The position numbers and the translations under genes are program-made. Source: Aphelocoma coerulescens (lineage: Eukaryota; Chordata; Aves; Passeriformes; Corvidae). From it: a DNA stretch of 64,000 bases. The stretch is taken from assembly GCF_041296385.1 (NCBI RefSeq), contig NW_027183804.1, positions 1,612,001 to 1,676,000 of the forward strand, given 5' to 3'. Shown here in pieces: positions 33,175 through 44,480 of this stretch. Under the pieces are notes generated by a model that saw nothing but the letters and a program-made list of their open reading frames with translations, was not told the DNA's origin and made no database searches. Numbering within the stretch: position 1 is the first letter of the stretch; the number at the start of each line of letters is the position of its first letter.

Positions 33175-35679
33175 TTAGCGGTGCCTCCGTTGGTGTTGGG
33201 TCAAGTGATAGCGCCTGGAGAAGCTCTTCCCACACTGGGGACACTCGTAGGGCCTCTCCCCGGTGTGGATGCGCCGGTGGGTGACGAGGGTGGAGTTGTA
33301 CCTGAAGCCCTTCCTGCAGTCGGGGCAGCGGAAGGGCCTCTCATCCGTGTGAATCCGCTCGTGCAGGAGGAGAGTGGAGCTGGTCTGAAACCTCTTCCCG
33401 CACTGGGGACACTCGTAGGGCCTCTCCCCGGTGTGGATGCGCCGGTGCCTGACGAGGTCAGAGTTTTGCTTGAAGCCCTTCCTGCAGTCGGGGCAGCGGA
33501 AGGGCCTCTCATCCGTGTGAATCCGCTGGTGCAGGAGGAGAGTGGAGCTGGTCTGAAACCTCTTCCCACACTTGGAACACTCATAGGGCCTCTCCCCGGT
33601 GTGGATCATCTGGTGGCGGATCAGATGGGAACTCCGTCTGAAGCTCTTCCCACATTCCCCACACTTGTGGGGCTTCTCCCCATCGTGAAGCTGCTCATGA
33701 ACCACCAGCTCTGACCTCTGGCTGCATCTCCGACCGCCTTCCCGGCACAGGGTGGGTCTTTCCTCCTCAGAGCACCCTGGGCTGCGTTTGCAGCCCCTCC
33801 TCCTGTGGGATCTCCGGGGCTTTTCCTCCCCGTTGGATTCCTGCGCCATGGAGCCGCTCAAAACGGCCTCTTCCACCAGGTTCTGCCGCGGGGATTTGTC
33901 CTCCCTGGGCTCCGTCCTCAGCTCCTTGTCTGGGGAGGAAGGACAAGGAGAGGATGGGATTTGCCTCCGTGCCACAGGGAAGGGGAAGGAGATCCCCCCA
34001 GTCCGTCCCCGGCAGGACGGCGTCGGCAGCGGGGTTGTCCTGCAGCCGGGGGCGATGCTGGGCTGGGAGATGGAGCAGGAGAGAGGGGGAAAGGGGCACT
34101 GACTTCCTCCTCACCTGCCTGGGGGTCCTGGGGCATCTTCCTCTTCCTCACAGCCTCCTCCTCCACCTGGCCAAGGGTTGGGAATGGGAAATCCTCATTC
34201 TGGGAGAAACAAGGGATGAGTGTGTTGGGTTGGGGCTTCCTCCTGCCCAAGTCCATCTCTAGAAGTCACCAGTGTCCACAAAAACTAACAAAAAATTGGC
34301 AGTGAGTCCTAAAAATGGCTCCAGGAGCTCCCCCTTTCCAGTCTCCTCACTTTGCGGTTCTGGGGGTCCCCCTTGTCAGGGCTGCTGGGGGTCCCATGGG
34401 TCCTGGGGATCTCCCTCTCTGGGGTCCTGCTTAGGGATGCTGGGGGGGTTTGGGGGTCCCACAGCAGAATTTTCCTGATTCTGCTTCAGCTCCCAGAGGT
34501 CCCAGGGTCCCCTCTTCAGCCTCCCTCCACTCCAGGCACTTGGGGCTCCCCCCTCTCCTCACCCCCCCTTTTAGGGCTGAGTGCCCCAGCCCCACATCAT
34601 CTCCAGGCCCCCCCACCCCTCCAGGCTCTTGGGGGTCCCCTGGCTCTGGTATCGTCCCTGTCTGCTCTCCCCACTCCAGGGGTCCCGTGTTCCAGCACCC
34701 AGCTCTCCTGGGGATCCCCAAACCCAATGTCCAACCCCGCCAGGACCGGGTGATCCTCACATGGACCCCCCAAGACTCCCAAGGGGCAATTATGGCTCAG
34801 CTTTGGAGTCCTGCAAGATCCACATATCCCCTCTGGCCCAAAAATCCCTCCCAGGGACATGCAAGGACATCTGGGGCTTGATTCCAGAATCTGCAAGCTC
34901 CAAACACCCCTCCAAAAAAACCCCTCCTGCTGACCCCCCCAATAGATTTGGGGTGAGCTCCCCCTCCCCGCTCACCTGCAGGATGGGGGGGAAGATGCTA
35001 CCGGGGCTGGGGGTGCTGCGGACACAGTGGGCGGGCGGTGGAACCTCGTGGTTCTCCAGCTCCTCCTCCTCTCTCCCTCCTCTTCCTCCCGCTCCTCCTC
35101 CACTCCCACCCTGCCCCCCCTTTCCCACCCCCTCTACCCCACGGCTGCTGCAGCACCGGCTGCTGTGTGGGGGGAGCCCCCGATCAGCCCCAGGGATGGA
35201 CAGGGGGGTTGGGGACCCCCCCAGTGCGGATCCCTCCCTTCCCCAGAGCCCCAGGGAATCGCTCCAGGGCTCAGGTGCTGGGGGACAGGGCTGCACCCCC
35301 ATGGAACCGCTCTTCTGCTGTCCCAACCCCACCTTTCCCTCCCCTCTCCTCCCCTTTCTCAGCGTTCCCACAATCCACAGCCCCATTCCAGCTCAATTTG
35401 GGTGTCCCATCCCCCTCCCGCTTTGCTTGGGGGTCCCAGCCCCCTCTTCCCCCCACCCCCTTCCGCACCTTCCCCATCCCCAATCCCCGCCTCCCCTCCC
35501 CCGGCCTTGGTTTTGTGGGTTCCAGGCCCCTCCTGCTCCCTTTGGGGGTTCCATTCCCCATTTCGCTCCATTTGGGGTCCCAGACCCGCCCCCCTTCTCA
35601 CCGCTCACCCCGCGCCCGGGGGGGCTCCCAGCACCACCAGTGCCACCAGTGCGGCCCCAGCTGCCCCCACACGCCCCAT
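33175..35679 (-). CDS. MHC-IIB signal exon joined in frame to six-finger C2H2 gene, arm Y
   Basis: Minus-strand exons 35679-35609 (71 nt), 35015-34976 (40), 34199-34115 (85), 33929-33175 (755) give 316 aa plus TAA with matching phases and GT-AG sites. Exon 1 reads [18 protein letters not shown], which I recognise as a bird MHC class IIB leader. Exon 3 ([15 protein letters not shown]) and the start of exon 4 resemble the N-terminal region of songbird zinc-finger proteins. Six C2H2 fingers run from about residue 155 to the end with TGERPYEC or TDERPFRC linkers, predicting nuclear DNA binding. Fingers 2-3 and 4-5 are a duplicated pair. An internal Met at residue 59 (34136) could start a leaderless protein, so the joined product is inference; the zinc-finger part is firm. 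No AATAAA was seen at the position that has one in Y'. Confidence 0.65.
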
Positions 35680-35999
35680 GCCCAGCGCCGGGCGCTGCCG
35701 ACAGCCCCAAAGCAGCCGCGCTGTGCCCTGGGGGGTCCCCAGAGCGGCCCCGCCCCGCACGGCACTGGGAGCACCAGTCCGGACCAGTGCGGAGCGCGGG
35801 CGGGCGGCATCAGCCGTGCCCGGGCAGGGCCGGGCCCCGCGGGGCTCCCGCCCGCACTCGGCCCCCGCCGGGACAGCGCGGGGGGGCCCGGCCTGGCCGC
35901 CCCCACCTCCCCCTCCCCAAATTCCGCTCCGGGGGGCGCTGGGGGCGGGGGGGGCTCAGCTGCGGCCAGAGGTGCCGGAGCCACGTGTCCCCCGCTGCC

Positions 36000-37140
36000 A
36001 GCACCGCCCCCTCAGGATTAGGGGTGCCCCAAAACTCCCTCGGAGCTGGCGGATACCCCGCAGGCCCCTGAGGACTGGGGTCCCCCCGGCCTCATCATCC
36101 CCAACCTTCGCCTGCCCATTCCCATGCCCCATCCCGCCCATCCCCCTCCGCCACACTTCATCCCACACCCCAATCCACATCCCACCCTTCCCGGGCCCCA
36201 TCCCGCCCCATCCCATTTCTCCCGGCAGCCGCCACCGGGACCCCCAAAACCCCGCGTGCCGGGGGCTCCCCAATATCCCCCAATGGGCATTTGCGACTCA
36301 CATTCGGAGCCCTGCAAGACCCAAACATCCGCCTCCCCTCCCCCGCCCCACCAAACCCCCCTCCCCCAGGAATCAACAAAGATATTTGGGGCTCGGTGCT
36401 GGAATCCTCCAAGCTCCAAAATCCCCTCTCCCAAAACAACCCCAGGCACCGCCCAAGATATTTGGGGCGAGCTGCCCCTCCCCGGTCACCTGCGGGATGG
36501 GGGGAGCGGTGTTCCCGAGGCCGAGAGCTGCAGACAGAGAGAGCGATGGATGCACATGGAGGCTCCTCTTCCTGCCCCCTCTGGCCCGCCTCTTCCTCCC
36601 GCCCTTCCCCTTTATCCCTCCTCTTCCTCCCGCTCCTGCTCCTCCAGCCGTCCTCCGTCCAGCAGCTCCGCTGCCGCCCCCAAACCTCGGGCTGGAGCGG
36701 GGGGTCTGGGACACAGCCCCGTGCTGGGGGGCAGAGCCGCTGCTGGGGCCATCGCTGTGTCCAGGGCATCCTTTGTGCCCCTCGTGCAGCTCCAGGCTCC
36801 CGAGGGCTCCCCGAGGCTTTCTGTGGCTGTCCCTGCTCCCCAAATCTGTCGCGTTTAATGCCCGAGCGCGGCAGCCCCGTGCCCTGGGGCAGCAGCCGGT
36901 GCCGGGACACAGCCCCGGGAGCTGCGCTAATGCCCGGCCGTGCCCAGGAGGGACTGAGGGGAGGGGACTTCATAAGGATCCCCCCTCTGCGCCCCTGGCT
37001 GCGCACGGAAAGGTTCCTTAGTGCATGGGAGCGATTTTCCGGGGTTTCTGGGCTCGACGGGGCCGAGGCGGCGGCAGCGGGAGCCGCGGGGCCCGGCCCG
37101 TGGGGGCGGCCGGGCTGGAAAAGTGCGCGGGGCCCCAGCG
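36000..37140. other. arm Y segment, paralogous exon-like module, no firm gene
   Basis: 36470-36530 resembles the 40-nt exon region at 34976-35015 (cccgcag-type flanks and a GGTGACC donor on the minus strand) but is 38 nt, so out of frame. Surrounding sequence repeats the layout around 34800-35100. It looks like an older tandem duplicate of the 5' part of the zinc-finger gene. Long Pro/Arg-rich frames here are composition effects. Confidence 0.45.
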
Positions 37141-37390
37141 CGGTGCCCGAGGGCTGAGCGGAGCTGACGGGAACAAGCCCCGGAACCCCCCGGTGCCCGA
37201 GGGCTGAGCGGAGCTGACGGGAACAAGCCCCGGAACCCCCCGGTGCCCGAGGGCTGAGCGGAGCTGACGGGAACAAGCCCCGGAACCCCCCGGTGCCCGA
37301 GGGCTGAGCGGAGCTGACGGGAACAAGCCCCGGAACCCCCCGGTGCCCGAGGGCTGAGCGGAGCTGACGGGAACAAGCCCCGGAACCCCC
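37141..37390. repeat. 50-bp VNTR, five copies, arm Y
   Basis: Perfect or near-perfect units with gggctgagcg at 37151, 37201, 37251, 37301 and 37351. The Y' counterpart at 47899-48001 has two copies. Confidence 0.95.
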
Positions 37391-37884
37391 CGGTGCTGCT
37401 TTCTTAGTCACTGCGCAGCGGCCTCTCCGGGTGGGGCTGTTTTATAATTTTTCCTTCTAATCTCTATATATTACTCCATTCGCACCTCCCATCCCACGCC
37501 CTCCGCTGCGGCTCTTTCACCGCCGGGCTCCTCGCCGGTCTCTCGGTGCAGCTCCTTCAGTGTCACGGGCCGGCGGAGACGCCCCTCGGTGCGGCTCTTT
37601 GATCGGATTTTCTTCTTTTCTCGGCGTTTTCTATCGTTCCCAGCTCGCCCGTCCCGCCGAGCGGCTCCTCCCGCTGCTGCCGGGGATCGGACACCGCAGG
37701 CAGCCCCGGCCTCTTCCTCTTCTTCCTCCTCCTCCTGCCGGGATTCAGCCCCCGCCGCCGCCCGGCTCCTTCTGCCGCTCCTGCCCGGCACGAAGCGGCG
37801 CTGCCGCTGACGGGGCCGGAGCGCGGCTGCCCCGCGACTGCCCCGCGACTGCCCCGCGCCTCAGGGCCGGGCCGGGGAGTGACC

Positions 37885-38020
37885 GCACGGCTGGGGAGGG
37901 ACCCCCCGCTGGCCAGGGCAGGGACTGACCCCATGGGAGGGACCCCCCGCTGGCCAGGGCACGGACTGACCCCATGGGAGGGACCCCCAGCTGCCCAGGG
38001 CAGGGAGTGACCCCATGGGA
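37885..38020. repeat. 41-bp tandem repeat, three copies, inner edge of arm Y
   Basis: Units contain ctgaccccatgggaggga. Arm Y' has six copies at 46980-47235. The array marks the inner boundary of the inverted duplication. Confidence 0.92.
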
Positions 38021-38239
38021 AAGACTCCGAGAATTCTGGTCCCAGAGATCATTCCTGCTCACACTGACCCTTGTAGAAAGGGGACATCGTTCCAGGCAGC
38101 CTGTACTGAGCATGTGGCTCCTGAGCGGGGTTTGTTGTTTAGGAAACCTGCTCAGGCTTTTCCATTCTTTCCTTGCAAACAGGAAAACTTCTCCTGGGCC
38201 TGTGTGCAGGCAGAGCCCTGAGGAGAGCAGGTGGCACAT

Positions 38240-39549
38240 TGTAGTGGGTTGAGTTCGTAACCGGGCGGAAACACCAATTAAGTGCAGTGGTTTCGGTTCA
38301 AAATATTCATTACTTACTTATTGTCCTTCTGTGAGATAAGAATTAGGAGAAAAGCAAAGCAGGCACAAACCTCAAACAGCTGCAGTACAATGAAAGGGTT
38401 TTATATACTAATAGAATTAAAAATAAAGAGAAAATAACAAAAAAATTTAAAGCAAAATTCCAAAATTCCCCCCCCCTCTTTTCCAGCACTTCTCTCCTTT
38501 TACCCAACTCGCACAAAGGATAACAGAACATGGGATGTTAGTCAGTGTTCCAGTTCTTTAAAAGTCTCTCTCTTATGCTTAAGGAAAAAAGGGTTTTCTT
38601 CAGTTGCACATGGTTCCCAAAGTGCCACCAACAGCAGACCACCCAGAAACAATCAATCTGCTGTGGTGTAAACATCTCTCCCATGAAAAATCTCACAGTT
38701 CCTTTCACACTGCAAACCACGGGCCATCACATGGGGTTATTAACCTTGTTAAGGATAAGTTATTTTGGCCTGCACACAAAGGCTTTCTTCGCCACAAGTC
38801 TCTAAAAGCCTCTCACTGCTTCTCTATAGCCTGGCATAGGCACTCTTCACAATCTTCACAGGCCACACGAGGATTCTCCATCCCCCCATGTTCTTCAAAT
38901 GGATTAGAGACAAACAGTTTGTGATATTACAGTTTCTTACCACGGCCTGCAGGAAGTTCTTTAAGCTACGCGCGAGAATCCCAGCACCGACCTCTTTTCT
39001 CCCGTCGCCATGCTCAGCTCCGTCCCACAGGACTCACTTTCTCTTCCTCTCTGACTCTGAGGCTGCCACGTTGAAGAGTGTTCTTGTTCGGGCTTTACGG
39101 TGGAGAAAGCCTCGCTCCCTTTGTGCTGCTGGCTGCGTGGTGTCTTCTTCAGTTCAGCACGAAGTGTGCTGGCTGCAGAAAGGAGGCTCCGCCGGCTCCC
39201 GCTGGCTCCGCCGGCTCCGCATGGAGAGGAGAGGGACCCGCCTGTCCCCAGAAGCCGCGCTGGATGGGTTTAGCTCTGAGCAGTCCATGGCTGGTTTTAG
39301 CTGCCTGCGGCTCTGGGACAGTCCCCCACAGCGACCCAGGGTCCGTGCCGCGGCGTTGGGAAAGGGGGGAAGGGGCAGTGGCCCCGGCCCGGCGGGGCCT
39401 GGAGGCTCGGAGCCCACCCCCCGCTACCTGCCAGACGGCGAGCTCCGACTAAAGGAAATCCCACCTTTCCGTGCGGTTTAAACATGTAAATTGTGAGAAG
39501 CGTCATTGGTCTAAAAGTCTGTCCATCAACTCAGGTTCAACCCACTACA
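38240..39549 (+). mobile_element. solo LTR in the palindrome spacer
   Basis: Begins TGTAGTGGGTTGA and ends TCAACCCACTACA, a perfect 13-bp terminal inverted repeat, as in bird ERV LTRs. 1310 bp with no coding content. No clear target-site duplication. Part of it (38920-39110) resembles 40730-40860, so the two spacer LTRs are related. Confidence 0.7.
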
Positions 39550-40045
39550 GGAACCAAGTGTGCACTGTTTTACAGCGGGGCCTCGTGGCACCCAGGACAC
39601 CACTGTGACACAATGGAATCTCACAGAACCAAGGCTCCAGTGTGACACAGAGGGGCCTCGTGGCACCCAGGACACCACTGTGACACAATGGAATCTTGGG
39701 GAACAAAGTGTCACCTTCAAACACAGCGGGGCCTCGTGGAAGCCAGGTGCCACTTGGACATTGCCAGGGCACGTGGATCTCAGTGTCCACTGTGACACAG
39801 CACAGCCCCATGGAACTCAGCAGGCCATTGTGACAACATGGAATCTCATGGATCCAAGGCTCTACTTTGACCAGGCGGGGCCTCAGAGGACGCAGGTGCC
39901 ACTGGGCCATCGCCAGCTCCTGTGGAATCCAGTGTCCATTGGGACCCAGCGCAGCCTCAGGGCAACCTGGGGACCAGTGTGGGGCAATGGAATCTCATGG
40001 AACCAAGGGTCACTTGTGACAGAGAGGGACCACATAGAACACAAG
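39550..40045 (-). repeat. dispersed minisatellite, reverse orientation
   Basis: Imperfect ~77-bp units around ggggcctcgtggcacccagg and tgtgacacaatggaatct. This is the complement of the repeat family at 25680 and 60845. Confidence 0.8.
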
Positions 40046-40051
40046 GGCCAC

Positions 40052-40880
40052 TGTCGTGGTTTGACACTGCTTATAATACCAGCTACTCATGAAAATCATC
40101 ACAAAGGGCTCATGAGTTGAGGTAAGGATTGGGATAAAAACATTCTAAGTTCAAAACACGCTCAAACTTAAAGGTATAAAGTAAATTTATTATTAACAGA
40201 GTAGGATAATGAGGAAGAAAATAAACCTTTCAAACACCTTTTTTCCCCTCCATCCCCTCCCTCTTTCCCTCCAAAAGCACATGGAGACAGGGCCTGGGAG
40301 TGTTCAAGCCAGTTCATCACTCGAGATCTTTCTTCAGGTCCCTCAGGGAGGGGAGTCTCTTTCTTCTGCTGTGCCATGGGCTCCTTCCCACGGGAGACAG
40401 TTCTCTGTGCACTTCTCCAGCATCTTTCTAATTTCACGAGTATCAGTCCCGCCCAGCCTGCTGTAACCTGAGTCCCTCCCACGGGCAAAACAGCCTTCCC
40501 AAAACTGCAGGTGTGGGTCATTAGTCCATGGGGTGTAGTCTTTCAAGGATCAGCTGCTTCAGTTTGGAAGCAAGGGCCCTCTTTCTCTGTCTCTGGAAGC
40601 AGGAGCCCTCTCTCCCTGTTCAGGTCTCCCCCTGGATTACAGCTTTTGTAGCATCCACGCGCTCCAGCGTGAGCACTTTTTCCCACGGGCTGGGAGTGGA
40701 TCTCTGTATCACCCCGTGGACTTCATGGATCCCAGGGAGACAGTTTGTTTTATCCCAGTCCTCACCACGGCTTGCAGAGAAAATCCCGACACCAACACTG
40801 GGAGCATCTCCTGCCCCTCTTTCTTTCCACTGACCTTGGTGCTGCCAAGTTGTCTTGCTCTACATGTCCTCACTTCCTCC
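40052..40880 (+). mobile_element. LTR-like element, 3' end not found
   Basis: Starts TGTCGTGGTTTGACAC, a common bird LTR start, directly after the minisatellite. Its 3' part resembles the LTR at 38240-39549. I could not find the expected inverted end, so it may be truncated. Confidence 0.5.
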
Positions 40881-42532
40881 TCTTTCTACGACTAGGAGGA
40901 AAAAACTGCTGCTCGTAAATGAAGTGTAAACATGTTAAGAATAACCTTTCTATGCAGATATTAACTAGTTAACATTATAACTGGGGTCAAAGTTACAAGA
41001 TGCTAATATAGCTTGAGTTATAAGATACCTGTATAATCTGGATCATAACCTCCTGTACAATGTAATAGCTGGTACAGGGTTAACTGCTGCTCCTAAGTGC
41101 CATTGCCACCAAATGCCACCAGTTGCAGGATTTCTGCAGGGTTTCGCAGCACGGAGAAGTTGATTTGGTCTCGGTGCTGCCCCGGGCAATCGTTTGCCGT
41201 GTTTGCCCTGCCGGCCCCGTGGCCCCGCTGCCCCTGCGCGGGCGGTCGCAGCCGCCGTTCAGCGCCTCTCTTCATGCGGGCGCTGAGAAGGAGAAGCCGC
41301 CGCCGCCGCCCCGGCCTTTCTGCTCGCAGCGCGGCTGGCTAACAGCGGCCAGGCAGGCCAAGCTCGCCGCTTCATCCGTCCTCGCTCACTCACTGGGCTT
41401 GGGGAGACCCTTGGTAAGTGATGCCCGGGAAGCCTGTGAAAACAGGAGTCAATCTGATTTTACCACCCGTGTTGCTGTAATGCAGCCTCCAAAAGGAGCG
41501 ATGCTTTTCTGCACCTGTGCACACACGTGTCTAAAGCACGTGAATCCTCCATTAGCTCCACATTCATTCTGAGGCTTTGCACCCAACTGTTGATTTGGTC
41601 CTGATGTTGCTCATTTTAGCTTCAATGGTTGCAAAACAAAGCAGATCAGAGGAAACAAGAAATAAAACATTTTTTAAAAAACCAAGAACACCCACTGACA
41701 GCACTGCAGAAGATTTTTTCATAGTATAGTTTTTTATTAAATCTTCTGTCAGTAGATATGTTCCTCCTAATTCCTTTATGCCTTTTGAACCACAGCTATT
41801 TATCATTATTCCTTTTTAGTATTTGTTATGCTTTTTAAACCCCATGTATAACAGGCTGATGCAATCAGAAGTAGTTTTCTATCCCAAATAGACTGAAAAA
41901 CTCATTTCTTCATCCCAAAGAGACTAAAGCCGGTGTGTTTGGCGTCCCATCTCCCACAGCCGGTCCCGGTATCTCCGCAGGGGATTTCTGCCCTGGGGCA
42001 GCCCCGTGGCCACGGTGACACCCTGACACATAGATTTAAAAGAAACAGAAAGATTTTAATTATAGGCTAGCTGTGTTGAAATGAGTTAGAATAAGAAAGA
42101 ATTTGAGCTGGACTAGAGTTAATTAAACTAATTAAGAGAAAATAATAAGAGATTTGAAATGCTTTTTAAGATGTCAGTAATTGATTACGGAATAATTGAT
42201 GATCTGTCATTTGTATGTTTAGCTGTGCTTAGAACGAGGAACAGAAATATTGATCAGTTGGTGTAGGGAACAAGGACAATTCCCAATTTCCTCCCTCTGT
42301 GGGAACCTATTCAGAAGTCAGGCAAGAGGAAATTTGGAGGTCACGAAAGTAATTAAGATTGTTAAAAGTTCAGAAAGGCAAAAAAGGTGCAAGTGAGGGA
42401 GATGAGCTTACTTCATCTGTCTGGGACCACCGCCCCAATTCGAGAGCAGCGACTCAATTCAGAGCACGCACTGCGCATGCTTAATGCCATTAAAGCTCAT
42501 TTCCATACGAAGCGGAGAATGGGAGGGGTCAC
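40881..42532. other. no gene recognised; CpG-rich patch then AT-rich DNA
   Basis: 41190-41400 is a CpG-rich patch with a short GCC run and could be a promoter island, but no exon follows clearly. 41580-42480 is AT-rich and empty as far as I can see. Confidence 0.45.
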
Positions 42533-42750
42533 TGTTAGAAATATGTATTTGTAGTTTGGATATTCATCACTTTTGTGGCTAAATGAACTCTGTAACCGTT
42601 CATACCTGGGCACTGCGCATTAGGAAGCTGTTCCACGCCGCTGTCCGGCGCCAATCAAACATTCACTTTCTAACTCTCAACTGTTAGAGAGCTTTTGTCT
42701 GTCTCAGCTGGATATCGATATGAGATCGATATTCACATCTTGGTAAATCA
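42533..42750 (+). other. possible LTR fragment with a hairpin
   Basis: Starts TGTTAGAAATATG and has an LTR-like feel but lacks a partner or clear end. 42712-42732 holds atatcgat, five bases, atcgatat, a perfect 8-bp inverted repeat. A weak call. Confidence 0.25.
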
Positions 42751-42829
42751 AGCCCCGAGCACGGACACTGGGGCCGGTGTGCCAAGGCGTTTGGGCTGCA
42801 CGGACGTTCTTTAGCAGCAATGTTTGTCT

Positions 42830-43005
42830 TTATTCCCTCTCTCTTTACTCTCTCTCTATTCTCTTTCTCCTTATCGTTTCTCTCTTTTCCCCCCTCTTTA
42901 TTCCCTCTCTCTTTACTCTCTCTGTCTTTCTCTCTCTTTACTCTCTCTCTGTCTCTCTTTATTCTCTCTTTTCTCTGTCTTTACTCTCTCTCTTTATTAT
43001 CTCTC
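42830..43005 (+). repeat. CTCTTTA-type low-complexity pyrimidine repeat
   Basis: Irregular ctctctttactctctct units on the plus strand. Confidence 0.9.
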
Positions 43006-43639
43006 TGAAGAAAATGAATACAAAACCTGAATTTTTTAGCAATATAATATTGAACATTTATTAGTAGAACAAAGGCAAATCAGAGCGCTGGGGCGCTTGG
43101 CAATATTGCCAGAGGCGCCCTCCATTCATTTCACTGTGGACTTAAGGACTCTCTTAAACTGTTCCATATTCATTAAGCCCAGAAAGTCATTTACACTTCA
43201 CTCAACTTTCCCCCTCTCCGGTCTCTGCCCGTTCCGCCAGCACGCCGCCGCCTCGGTGCTCGGATCTTGAAGAAGAGACACAAAGTCCCAACAGAACAAG
43301 CTCTGCTGTTGTTTTCTTTTTTCTTTTTTCTTTTTTTTTCAGTTATTTTATGCTATTTTATTTTATAATCTATTTTACTTTTCGTTTGTCTTTTTTTTTC
43401 TTTTTGCCTTTTTATTTTTTCTTCCATTTCATCGGCTTTTTCGCTATTTTCACCTACCGCAGCCTTTGTTCCCCTGCCGGAGGTTTGTGGTGAGGCGCTG
43501 TCCCAGCGGCTCTCCCCGGAAACCAACGAAATCAATTGAAATAATGATGAATTGTTGAACTCTTCCCGCTGCTGTTTCCAGAAGGCCCCGGGAGGAGCCG
43601 GGGGCGGGAGGGGGGTCCCGGTGCCGGGGGCAGTCCCCG
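43006..43639. other. no gene recognised
   Basis: AT-rich then T-rich (43310-43440), with no exon or RNA gene seen. Confidence 0.5.
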
Positions 43640-43739
43640 CTCGCCGGGCGGATCCCGGTGGCGCAGCTTGGGAGCCGCGGAAGTGCCCGAGGGAGCGCGG
43701 GGGCGGGGGAAGAGGGGGTGCGAGGGGGTATCGGTGCGG

Positions 43740-44330
43740 GATAAGGGGGCTCGGGGGGGTCTCAGCGCCGGGGATGGAGGTGCCGGGCGGTCCCCGTGCA
43801 CGGGAGTGGGGGTTCAGACCTGGATATGGGGGTGCAAGGAGGTCCCGGTGCGGGGAATGGGGGGGGTCAGGTGGTCCCTCTGCCGGGAACGGGGGGGACG
43901 GCGGAGTCCCCGGCCCGGAGATGGAGTTTCAGGGGGGTCCCGGGGCCCAGAAACGGTGGCTCAGGGGGTTTTCCTGGGACGGGAAATGTGGGTTCAGGGA
44001 AGTCCCCTTGCCGGCAATGGGGCTTCAGGGACGTCCTCTTGTCAGCTAAGGGGAACAGGGGGTCCCGGTGCTGGGCAGGGGGATGCAGGGGGTCACAGTA
44101 CCCGGGAATGGTGGTTCAGGGGGTTTCGGGAAGGCCCCGGGGCCAGACAAGGGGGGAACAGAGGGGGTCCCGGTGCTGGGGAAGGGGATGCAGGGGGGTC
44201 ACAGTGTCCGGGAATGGCGGTGCAGGGTGCTCTAGTACCCGGAAATGGGAGCTCAGGGGGTTCCCGTGCCCGGGAGTTGCGGTTCGGGGGTTCCCGTGCC
44301 GGGGGTCCCACTCGCCCCTCGCCCCCCCAG
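43740..44330. repeat. degenerate GC-rich minisatellite
   Basis: Irregular ~35-70-bp units containing caggggggtcccggtgc and gggaatgg. The array starts again at about 44990-45120. It sits where the first intron of the class I-like exon on the minus strand would lie. Confidence 0.7.
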
Positions 44331-44361
44331 GAGCGCCCCCGGCCCCAGCGCTGGAGCCATC
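44305..44361 (-). pseudogene. MHC class I-like exon 1
   Basis: The minus-strand ATG at 44361 reads MAPALGPGALLG, resembling bird MHC class I leader peptides. The sequence then reaches ggcgagtggg, which matches the usual ggtgagtggg donor except for GC in place of GT. No alpha-1 domain follows; a minisatellite occupies the downstream side. Most likely a lone leader exon with its promoter. Confidence 0.45.
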
Positions 44362-44449
44362 GCGCTGCTCCGCTGGGCCCCGCCCCCAGCCCGGCCCCGC
44401 CCCCAGAGCCGCCTCCGGCCCCGCCACTGGCGCCGCTCTTTCCTGCCCG

Positions 44450-44480
44450 CCAATGGCAGCTCGGGCTGCTCGTGACGTCA
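44450..44480 (-). promoter_or_regulatory. X2/Y-box-like MHC promoter module
   Basis: Minus strand: TGACGTCA (44480-44473), 18 bp, then ATTGG (44454-44450), about 90 bp upstream of the class I-like ATG. MHC promoters carry a CRE-like X2 box roughly 18-20 bp before a Y box with ATTGG. Two GC boxes (ccccgccccc) lie further downstream. X1 and S boxes were not identified. Confidence 0.5.

Larger units (their letters stand above)
28441..38020 (+). repeat. inverted duplication, arm Y
   Basis: Pairs with arm Y' at 46975-56058 in reverse complement. The outer limit is the shared ccgaattccttcc at 28444; the inner limit is the 41-bp tandem array near 38020. Identity is very high for most of the length but clearly lower between about 32060 and 33900. 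The arm holds an MHC-IIB/zinc-finger gene, MHC-IIB 3' exon remnants and several tandem arrays. Confidence 0.92.

Noticed and set aside
33201..33584. Second protein in another frame of the zinc-finger exon
   Set aside because: Repeats in the shadow frames follow the 84-bp finger period; no independent support.
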